From an uncultured Pseudomonas sp. (GTDB lineage: Bacteria > Pseudomonadota > Gammaproteobacteria > Pseudomonadales > Pseudomonadaceae), in the NCBI RefSeq assembly GCF_946885885.1, contig NZ_CAMPHN010000188.1, forward strand, positions 1 to 8,126: DNA of 8,126 bases. Direction: 5' to 3'. Position 1 is the first letter of the stretch. Each line of letters starts with the position of its first letter. Below are positions 1-5,122 of the stretch, one piece after another. The notes under the pieces are model-generated. The model did not search any database and had not been told where the DNA came from. It worked only from the letters and a program-made list of their open reading frames with translations. A program made the position numbers and the translations under genes.

Positions 1-330
1 CGCCTCGAAGTGCTCCTGGTCCAGGTGATGGCGGCCAAATTGGAGGTTTTCGACGCTGTTCGTCTGCGCACGCAACTGGAGCAGCGGCAGATCCGCTTCG
101 TGCCGCAACAGTCGCCTTATTGCTGGGCCTACCAGTTGATCGCCCGGGGCGCTCGGGTCATCAGTCAACTGGACGCCTATGGCATGGCGCTGCTACCGGA
201 ATTCCGCGACTGGGATCTGCCGGCGCTGCGCGATGCCATCGATCGCGAGTTCTTTCTGCTGTCCGAAGCGCACTATGAGCGTTATATAGCCCCGCGCTTC
301 TTACGGGAGGGGATGGAGCGAAGGGTTTAA
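1..330 (+). CDS. 3' part of an unrecognised protein-coding gene (5' end outside window)
   Basis: The reading frame is open from the first base of the window to a TAA at 328-330, so this is the C-terminal ~109 residues of a longer protein. GTG and ATG codons occur inside it (10, 28), but nothing marks either as a true start. I do not recognise the family. The visible part is soluble-looking, with no membrane segment. It is rich in Arg, Leu and aromatic residues; a Tyr/Trp-containing patch (QSPYCWAYQLIARG, about residues 38-51) is followed by a helical, acidic tail (LPALRDAIDREFF) and a basic C-terminus. Codon use is typical of the neighbouring Pseudomonas genes, which supports real coding. It converges on the stress-protein gene, and a bidirectional terminator lies between them. 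No function is proposed. Confidence 0.75.
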   Translation, partial: RLEVLLVQVMAAKLEVFDAVRLRTQLEQRQIRFVPQQSPYCWAYQLIARGARVISQLDAYGMALLPEFRDWDLPALRDAIDREFFLLSEAHYERYIAPRFLREGMERRV

Positions 331-397
331 CGGCTGTTCGTGCCCATTTTCCGGATTGGCTCGGAGCGAAGCCAGACTCGCATCTGCCACGAATACA

Positions 398-425
398 ACA
401 AAGCCGCCTTGATGGGCGGCTTTGT
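398..425. terminator. Bidirectional intrinsic terminator between convergent genes
   Basis: A perfect 11-bp inverted repeat (ACAAAGCCGCC at 398-408 and GGCGGCTTTGT at 415-425) flanks a 6-nt loop. Both arms end in A/T-rich sequence, so a GC stem with a short U-rich tail forms on either strand. It lies between the unrecognised + gene ending at 330 and the - strand stress-protein gene ending at 443, where a shared terminator is expected. Confidence 0.85.
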
Positions 426-442
426 GCTTTGGCGCCATCTGT

Positions 443-1306
443 TCAGTGCTGGGCCACCAACTCCTCGAGATGCGCCATGATTTCCTCGGGCTTGAGTACC
501 AGTACATCGCTTTCCAGCGAGTCGAGCACCACTTCGGCGGTGTTGCCGATCAAGGCGCCGGAAATACCGGTACGGGCCACGGTGCCGATTACCGTGACCG
601 CGGCGCCCAATTGATGGGCAACCTGCGGGATCACCGCATCGGCCGGGCCTTCGAGCACATGCAGGCGATCGTCGGAGATGTCGTACTCGGCCTGGAAGGC
701 TTTGCATTGCTCGCGGTAACGCGCCTCGATGGTCTCCTTCAACTGGTAGGTCGGATCGGCGGCCGACAACATCGGTGTCGGGTGTGCGGCGATCACGTGC
801 AGCTTGGCGTTTGCCAGGGCGGCGATGTCGTAACCGTGGCTGACGATGCTGGAGTGCAGGGTGCGGTGCTCGCCATCGGCATTGCCGACATCCACGGCGG
901 CGAGAATGATGCCATTGGCCCAGGGTTTATCGGTTTTCACCATCAGCACCGGGCCGGGGCAATAACGCAGCAGCTTCCAGTCATCGGGCGTCAGAAGGGC
1001 GCGTTTCAAGGGGTTGTCGGGCAGGTGCTGCTTGATCACCAGGTTGCAGCCTTCGGCTTGCTGCACGGTGATGATGGTGTTGTGCAGGTTTTCATGCCAA
1101 GCCTGCTGACCGGATACGCTGAAGCCCTCAAGGGCCAGCGCCGCGCGCTGATCGTTGAGAAAGACCGAGTAATCATGCTTTCTGTCGCAGACCAGCAAAT
1201 GCAGGTGGGACTGGGTCACGTTCGCGATCAGTTTGGCGCGTTTCAATGCCAGTGCTTCCGGCTGCTCGGGTTCCATCACCACCAAAATGCTGCGAATAGC
1301 TTGCAT
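443..1306 (-). CDS. Tandem-domain universal stress protein, UspE-like
   Basis: This encodes a cytoplasmic universal stress protein with two tandem Usp (Rossmann-like alpha/beta) domains, about residues 1-140 and 150-287, the architecture of E. coli UspE. The first domain opens with MQAIRSILVVMEPEQ. The second ends with the nucleotide-loop region GTVARTGISGALIGNTAE followed by SDVLVLKP. Compared with the ATP-binding Usp motif G-2x-G-9x-G-S/T, the second Gly is Ala and the final Ser/Thr is Asn, so ATP binding cannot be assumed. I place the start at the ATG at 1306-1304 (287 aa), because GGAG lies 6 nt before it. The ATG 12 bases earlier (1318) has no ribosome binding site and gives four extra residues (METI). 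P. aeruginosa has a close homologue near acnB, and several of its Usp genes are Anr-dependent and support anaerobic survival. An Anr-type promoter lies directly upstream here, so a role in low-oxygen or energy stress is likely. Biochemical activity is unknown. Confidence 0.93.
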   Translation of the reverse strand: MQAIRSILVVMEPEQPEALALKRAKLIANVTQSHLHLLVCDRKHDYSVFLNDQRAALALEGFSVSGQQAWHENLHNTIITVQQAEGCNLVIKQHLPDNPLKRALLTPDDWKLLRYCPGPVLMVKTDKPWANGIILAAVDVGNADGEHRTLHSSIVSHGYDIAALANAKLHVIAAHPTPMLSAADPTYQLKETIEARYREQCKAFQAEYDISDDRLHVLEGPADAVIPQVAHQLGAAVTVIGTVARTGISGALIGNTAEVVLDSLESDVLVLKPEEIMAHLEELVAQH

Positions 1307-1341
1307 GATCGTCTCCATGTGAACGAGTTGTATTGCAATCT

Positions 1342-1347
1342 ACTATA
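1342..1347 (-). promoter_or_regulatory. -10 element of the ANR-type promoter for the stress-protein gene
   Basis: On the minus strand TATAGT (1347 to 1342) predicts transcription starting near 1335, about 29 nt before the ATG at 1306. No good -35 hexamer is present at the usual spacing. That position is occupied instead by the ANR/FNR box, centred about 42 bp upstream of the predicted start, which is the geometry of a class II FNR-type activated promoter. Confidence 0.65.
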
Positions 1348-1370
1348 GATGCCTCTGCGCCTTTCTGTTG

Positions 1371-1384
1371 TTGATCGACATCAA
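1371..1384. promoter_or_regulatory. Perfect ANR/FNR binding site
   Basis: TTGATCGACATCAA matches the FNR/ANR consensus TTGAT-N4-ATCAA in all ten fixed positions, and the symmetry extends one base each side (1370-1385). Its centre (1377.5) is 30.5 bp from the upstream edge of the TATAGT element on the minus strand, within one base of the ideal class II spacing. It should bind ANR, the [4Fe-4S] oxygen-sensing regulator of Pseudomonas, and activate the stress-protein gene at low oxygen. Binding is inferred from sequence only. Confidence 0.85.
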
Positions 1385-1414
1385 CGCGCCGCTGGTTGTT
1401 GCCGTGGCCATTCG

Positions 1415-1420
1415 TATAAT
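1415..1420 (+). promoter_or_regulatory. Candidate -10 element for miaE
   Basis: A consensus TATAAT stands upstream of miaE on the plus strand and predicts a start near 1427 with a ~160-nt leader. The -35 region (about 1392-1397, CTGGTT) is poor and there is no extended -10 TG, so strength is uncertain. The rest of the leader (1441-1578) shows no convincing gene. A 6-bp hairpin sits at the predicted 5' end of the transcript. Confidence 0.45.
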
Positions 1421-1588
1421 GGCCGCCCGGCATCGCCGGGTCGCCGATAAATCTTACGAGCCCATAGCATCCGTGAAACCCGATAGTGAAACCTGTCCGC
1501 TGCATTCTTTTTCTGACGTCAGGATCGCTCAGTTGTTGCATAGGCCGATGGTGCCTGCTGCAATCCTGCGTGCGTGGCGGGGACGCAA

Positions 1589-2196
1589 ATGACCTTTCCT
1601 GAAATTCATGATTTTTTAGCTTGCAGAACGCCTGGCGCGTGGATAGAAGCGGCGCTGGTCAATCAAGACATCATGTTGATAGACCACAAGAACTGTGAAT
1701 TCAAGGCCGCCAGCACTGCCCTCAGCCTGATGGCCAAGTACAGCAGCCATGTCGATCTGCTTAACGCCATGTCGCGTCTGGCCCGTGAAGAGCTGGTGCA
1801 CCACGAGCAGGTGCTGCGCATCATGAAGCGCCGCAAGATCGGCTTGCGGCCGGTTTCGGCGGCGCGTTATGCCTCGGGCTTGCGCAAAATAGTACGTACC
1901 CATGAGCCGCATAAGCTGGTGGATACTCTGGTGATCGGGCTTTTATCGAAGCGCGTAGCTGCGAGCGTTTCGAAGCCCTGGTGCCGCATCTGGACGATGA
2001 ACTGGCCAAGTTCTATTTCGGTTTATTGAAGAGCGAAGCCCGGCATTTTCAGAATTATCTAAAGCTGGCCTACCAATATGGCGACGAACGGGACGTCGAC
2101 GAGGCGATCGAGCGGGTCAGGGCCGTCGAGCGCGAGTTGATCGAATCCCCGGATAGCGAGTTCCGCTTTCATAGCGGTGTTTCCAGCGGCCAATAA
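1589..2196 (+). pseudogene. miaE: tRNA-(ms2io6A)-hydroxylase, interrupted by a single-base frameshift
   Basis: MiaE is a non-haem diiron, O2-dependent enzyme that hydroxylates the isopentenyl group of ms2i6A37 in tRNAs reading UNN codons. The start is the ATG at 1589, preceded by GGGGA 5 nt upstream. The first frame carries the N-terminal ligand helices: Glu37 in NCEFKAAS and the E-x-x-H of EELVHHE (Glu68, His71). After VDTLVIG (residue 117) it runs out of frame and stops at 2027-2029, giving a 146-residue product with a non-homologous tail. The remainder of MiaE (FIEARSCERF, then SEARHF with the second E-x-x-H) continues in the -1 frame to a TAA at 2194-2196. One base is missing around 1937-1944 (GGGCTTTT, where GGxGCTTTT would restore Gly-Ala-Phe). 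The reconstructed protein is 202 aa, a normal length for Pseudomonas MiaE. The truncated product lacks half the iron ligands and should be inactive. The downstream frame keeps MiaE-like sequence without stops, so the lesion is either very recent or a sequencing error. Confidence 0.9.
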
Positions 2197-2197
2197 A

Positions 2198-2219
2198 AAA
2201 GCGCCCTCGCAGGCGCTTT
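2198..2219. terminator. Bidirectional intrinsic terminator between miaE and the SPFH gene
   Basis: An 8-bp perfect stem (AAAGCGCC at 2198-2205, GGCGCTTT at 2212-2219) encloses a 6-nt loop. A run of six A residues (2195-2200) gives a good U-tract for the minus strand. The plus strand ends in TTTCTT, a shorter U-rich tail. It lies between two convergent genes, just after the miaE stop and 18 bp from the SPFH stop. Confidence 0.9.
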
Positions 2220-2237
2220 CTTGGATAACGCTTAAAG

Positions 2238-3569
2238 CTATTGCTGCACTTTCAGGTCCAGCGATAAATCGCGCGCCGCCTTGGTGGCGAGTACACCCAT
2301 TAATTGGCCGATTTCATCCTGGCGACTGCTGGCGCCATCTTTGCCGCCCATCATCACGCTGGGCACCGGCGCTTGCGCTGCCGCTTCGGCCCAGACCTTG
2401 TTGATTTCGATCAGGGCGTCGAGCTTGGGCTGCAGCGCGCCGTCGGCCTTGATCACCGCTTCACGGGCGTAGGCTTCGGCGTCCGCGGTTATTTTCGTGG
2501 CCTCGGCGGTGATCGCCGCCTTGTCGCGGAGCAGCTCGGCGGTCTGTTTCTCGATCTCGGCACGGCCTTTTTCGCGCTCGGCATTGATGCGTGCCAGCTG
2601 TTTCTCGGTTTCGGCCTGAGTGGTGCGCTCGATCTGGTCGCGCAGGGTTTCCTGGCGACGGGCTTCGACTTCCTTCTCGCCGCGGGCGGTGACCAGCAGC
2701 TTCTCTTCTTCTTCCTTCAGACGGTTTTGCCGCGCCACGGCCAGCTCCGCGAGGGCCTGCTGGACCTTGACCATGCGCTGCTTGTACTGCGGGTTCGGGT
2801 CGACGTTGGTGATGCGTGCTTCGACCACTTCCACCCCGTATTTGCGGAACTGCTGTTGCTTGCGCACGGGGATGCCTTTGCTGTCCATGACCTTCTCGGT
2901 GATGAACTGGCTGACATTGTTGTCGCCGAATGCGCCTTGCTCGGTGCCGGACTGCAGGATGGCGGTCTGGCTGGGGCGGTGGCCACGCGGGCCGCGGATT
3001 TCCTTGCGCTTGATCAGGTAGAGACCGTCATTGAGCTGGTTCTCGAATTCGGCGGCGAACTCACTGCGTGCGCCGGCATAAAAGTCATCTGCGCTCATCA
3101 AGGAGGCGGTGGCCTGCAGGGTTTCTTTGATCGCGGGAACCAGGGCGGTCTTGATGAAATTTTCCGGATTGCGGTATTCCTGGGCGATTTTCAGAAACTG
3201 CTCGCCAGCGGGCAGGCGGAAGCGTGCGGAGGATTCGACCTTGGCGTCGACGTTGCCGAGGAACACGATCGGGAAGGCTTCGATGGTCGCGCCAAGCGAG
3301 TCGTTATCACTGTTGTCGTCGATGGCCAGGGCTTCGGTGAGTACCGATTGCACGCTCAGGGCCTTCTTCCAGGCGGTGGCGCGGCCGAACCATTTGGTTG
3401 CGTAGCCAACGTCGTCGATCACTTTTTCTTCACCGAAAATGGTCCGCACATGAGTGGCGAAACCGGCTTCGTTGTAGAAAAACACGCTGTTGAAGGTGAC
3501 GAACGCCAGGGCGATCAGCAGCGCTGGGGCAATGAGGTATTTGAACAGGCTTTCCTTGCTGAGCAGCAT
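2238..3569 (-). CDS. Membrane-anchored SPFH/band-7 (prohibitin-like) domain protein
   Basis: This is a 443-residue protein of the SPFH (stomatin/prohibitin/flotillin/HflK-C) superfamily. An N-terminal hydrophobic segment at about residues 11-32 (LIAPALLIALAFVTF and following) probably anchors it in the inner membrane with the rest on one side. The band-7 region runs from about residue 32 to 260 and includes the typical end segment YGVEVVEARITNVDPNP. A long, highly charged Glu/Arg/Lys/Ala-rich coiled coil follows at about 262-378, then a short tail with MMGGKDG and a helical C-terminus. Such proteins form large ring or cage oligomers that organise membranes or regulate proteases. No partner protease or NfeD-like gene is visible here, so the specific job is unknown. 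The ATG at 3569 is preceded by AGGGAA 5 nt upstream. It follows lpxH on the same strand after 91 bp with no clear terminator, so read-through from ppiB-lpxH is possible; a weak TTGACG at 3632-3627 could be part of its own promoter. P. aeruginosa has an uncharacterised homologue next to lpxH. Confidence 0.9.
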   Translation of the reverse strand: MLLSKESLFKYLIAPALLIALAFVTFNSVFFYNEAGFATHVRTIFGEEKVIDDVGYATKWFGRATAWKKALSVQSVLTEALAIDDNSDNDSLGATIEAFPIVFLGNVDAKVESSARFRLPAGEQFLKIAQEYRNPENFIKTALVPAIKETLQATASLMSADDFYAGARSEFAAEFENQLNDGLYLIKRKEIRGPRGHRPSQTAILQSGTEQGAFGDNNVSQFITEKVMDSKGIPVRKQQQFRKYGVEVVEARITNVDPNPQYKQRMVKVQQALAELAVARQNRLKEEEEKLLVTARGEKEVEARRQETLRDQIERTTQAETEKQLARINAEREKGRAEIEKQTAELLRDKAAITAEATKITADAEAYAREAVIKADGALQPKLDALIEINKVWAEAAAQAPVPSVMMGGKDGASSRQDEIGQLMGVLATKAARDLSLDLKVQQ

Positions 3570-3660
3570 GATTGTTCCCTAATGGCATTTTGAGGGCGCA
3601 GATGCTGATGGGCGGCAGATAGTCCGTCAAGAGGGGCTGCCGAGCACTTTGTGCACGCCT

Positions 3661-4398
3661 TCAAATTTCCGCAAAAGTTAATAGAGGGAAGGGCGCTTGC
3701 TCGAAGCCATGCTCATCGATTTGCAGGGCCCACCCTTGTCTATCCCAATCGCCGAGTACGATGCGACGGGCGGGTTGGTCGTCGACCATCAGATGGTGCA
3801 CCGCAGGGCGGTGAGTGTGGCCATGGATCAAGGTGCGTACGCCATGGGCGGCCATCGCCCGCGACACCTCGCTCGGGGTGACGTCGACGATATCGTTGGC
3901 TTTCATGCGGGTCTGTGCGCGGCTTTCATTGCGCAACTTGCGCGCCAGCTTATGGCGGGTCGCCAACGGCAGGTTGCGCAGGATAAATAGCGACAACGGG
4001 TTGCGCAGCCAGCGTCGTAGCTTCATATAGGCCGCGTCCTGGGTGCAGAGGCTGTCGCCGTGCATCAGCAGCACGCGCTCGCCGCCCAGTTCGACCACGC
4101 TGGGATCGCTGAGCAGGGTGCAGCCGGCTTCGCGGCAAAACGCTTTGCCGAGCATGAAATCGCGATTGCCATGCATCAGATAAATGCGCGTGCCGCTGTC
4201 GCTGAGTTGGCGCAGGGCTTGGGCGATCGAGCGTTGAAAGGGGCTCATGGCGTCATCGCCGACCCAGACTTCGAAGAAGTCGCCGAGGATATACAGCGCT
4301 TCGGCCTGAATCGCGCGGGTCTCGAGGAAATGCAGAAACGCCCGGCTGATGTCCGGGCGCTCCTGTTCAAGATGCAGATCGGAGATCAGCAATATCAC
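3661..4398 (-). CDS. lpxH: UDP-2,3-diacylglucosamine diphosphatase (lipid A biosynthesis)
   Basis: LpxH hydrolyses UDP-2,3-diacylglucosamine to lipid X and UMP, an essential step of lipid A synthesis on the cytoplasmic face of the inner membrane. The 245-residue length is normal. All calcineurin-like metallophosphoesterase motifs are present in order: SDLHL (Asp7, His9), [11 protein letters not shown] (Asp40), HGNRD (Asn78), MHGD (His113) and HGHTHRP (His192, His194), which together hold two Mn2+ ions. The helical insertion between the fourth and fifth motifs (about 120-165, Arg/Leu-rich) corresponds to the lipid-binding cap of the family. The start is GTG (4398-4396), which overlaps the ppiB stop as GTGA. 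Translation is therefore probably coupled to ppiB, since no separate strong ribosome site is needed. The protein ends at a TGA at 3663-3661. Nothing appears missing or altered. Confidence 0.97.
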   Translation of the reverse strand: MILLISDLHLEQERPDISRAFLHFLETRAIQAEALYILGDFFEVWVGDDAMSPFQRSIAQALRQLSDSGTRIYLMHGNRDFMLGKAFCREAGCTLLSDPSVVELGGERVLLMHGDSLCTQDAAYMKLRRWLRNPLSLFILRNLPLATRHKLARKLRNESRAQTRMKANDIVDVTPSEVSRAMAAHGVRTLIHGHTHRPAVHHLMVDDQPARRIVLGDWDRQGWALQIDEHGFEQAPFPLLTFAEI

Positions 4399-4889
4399 TC
4401 AACGATCTCGGCACGCTCGATGATCACGTCGTCGACCGGCACGTCCTGATGGCCGGACTTCATGGTGGTCGGCACCGCTTTGATCGCGTTGACCACGTCC
4501 ATGCCTTCGACCACTTCGCCGAATACCGCGTAACCCCAGCCCTGCACGGTCGGTGCGCTGTGGTCGAGGAAGCTGTTGTCGGCGACGTTGATGAAGAACT
4601 GCGCGGACGCCGAATGCGGCTCCATGGTGCGGGCCATGGCCACGGTGCCGATTTTGTTGGCCACGCCGTTGTTGGCTTCGTTCTTGATCGGTGCGCGAGT
4701 GGCTTTCTGCTTCATGCCCGGCTCGAAACCGCCGCCCTGGATCATGAAGTTGCTGATGACGCGGTGGAACACGGTGTTGTCGTAATGACCGTCTTTGACG
4801 TACTGCTTGAAGTTGGCCACGGTTTCCGGCGCTTTGTCTTCGAACAGGTTGAGGGTGATGACGCCGTGATTGGTGTGCAGCTTGATCAT
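4395..4889 (-). CDS. ppiB: Peptidyl-prolyl cis-trans isomerase B (cytoplasmic cyclophilin)
   Basis: This is a 164-residue single-domain cyclophilin, identical in length to E. coli PpiB and closely matching it along its whole length. It catalyses cis-trans isomerisation of Xaa-Pro bonds during protein folding in the cytoplasm; there is no signal peptide. Active-site elements are intact: FHRVI (Arg43), FMIQGGGF (Phe48, Gln51), the block [23 protein letters not shown] (Phe99) and [10 protein letters not shown]. The start ATG at 4889 aligns with the E. coli start, but its ribosome binding site is weak; the nearest purine-rich stretch with SD character (AAAAGGAAA, 4939-4931) is over 40 nt upstream. 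The gene leads the minus-strand block and its stop overlaps the lpxH start by 4 bp. It is divergent from glnS. Confidence 0.97.
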   Translation of the reverse strand: MIKLHTNHGVITLNLFEDKAPETVANFKQYVKDGHYDNTVFHRVISNFMIQGGGFEPGMKQKATRAPIKNEANNGVANKIGTVAMARTMEPHSASAQFFINVADNSFLDHSAPTVQGWGYAVFGEVVEGMDVVNAIKAVPTTMKSGHQDVPVDDVIIERAEIVE

Positions 4890-4989
4890 GTAGGTAATCG
4901 CTCTGTCGAGAAATCCGTGAGCCGGCTCAATTTCCTTTTAACTACGCCGCGTTAGCGTTGCGTAATGGGCCTCGAGACGACTCTTGGGC

Positions 4990-5007
4990 CTGTCAGGGGG
5001 TTGACAG
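4990..5007. repeat. Short perfect inverted repeat upstream of glnS
   Basis: CTGTCA (4990-4995) and TGACAG (5002-5007) are perfect inverted copies separated by GGGGGT. The right arm is part of a consensus-like TTGACA (5001-5006). It lies just upstream of the likely glnS -10 element, where a repressor or activator site could sit. No known regulator is recognised. Confidence 0.5.
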
Positions 5008-5014
5008 CTTCGGC

Positions 5015-5020
5015 TATGAT
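5015..5020 (+). promoter_or_regulatory. Candidate -10 element for glnS
   Basis: TATGAT in the context GGCTATGATAAG resembles many Pseudomonas sigma-70 promoters and would start transcription near 5027, giving a leader of about 95 nt. The TTGACA at 5001-5006 is only 8 bp away, too close to be its -35. An alternative pair, TTGACA with TATAAG (5031-5036), has a 24-bp spacer, too long. The -35 assignment is therefore unresolved. Confidence 0.45.
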
Positions 5021-5122
5021 AAGCGCTTTGTATAAGCCGGCCTACCCTGAGCGCTTGTCCACGATACCGCTGCGAGATCGTGAACAGGCTCTGAGCCGCG
5101 CCCCGCACTCGTTAAGGACCCC

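Noticed and set aside
357..374. Small inverted repeat TGGCT...AGCCA after the first gene
   Set aside because: Five base pairs with an 8-nt loop is likely chance; the strong terminator follows at 398-425.
422..1348. Long plus-strand open frame opposite the stress-protein gene
   Set aside because: It is the antisense shadow of a well-supported Usp gene in GC-rich DNA; its His/Gly/Val-rich translation matches no family known to me and it has no ribosome site.
1368..1592. 74-codon plus-strand frame between the stress-protein gene and miaE
   Set aside because: It spans the ANR box, the TATAAT element and the miaE ribosome site, has no ribosome site of its own and encodes nothing recognisable.
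1937..1945. Programmed -1 frameshifting in miaE at GGGCTTTTA
   Set aside because: The in-frame codons GGG CTT TTA do not form an X-XXY-YYZ slippery heptamer, no strong downstream stem was seen, and MiaE is normally made from one frame. A one-base indel is simpler.
2304..3593. 429-codon plus-strand open frame opposite the SPFH gene
   Set aside because: Antisense shadow of the SPFH coding region; low-complexity Gly/Leu/Phe-rich product with no recognisable domain.
3613..3642. Inverted repeat CGGCAG...CTGCCG between lpxH and the SPFH gene
   Set aside because: Only 6 bp with an 18-nt loop and no U-run; too weak to call a terminator or operator.
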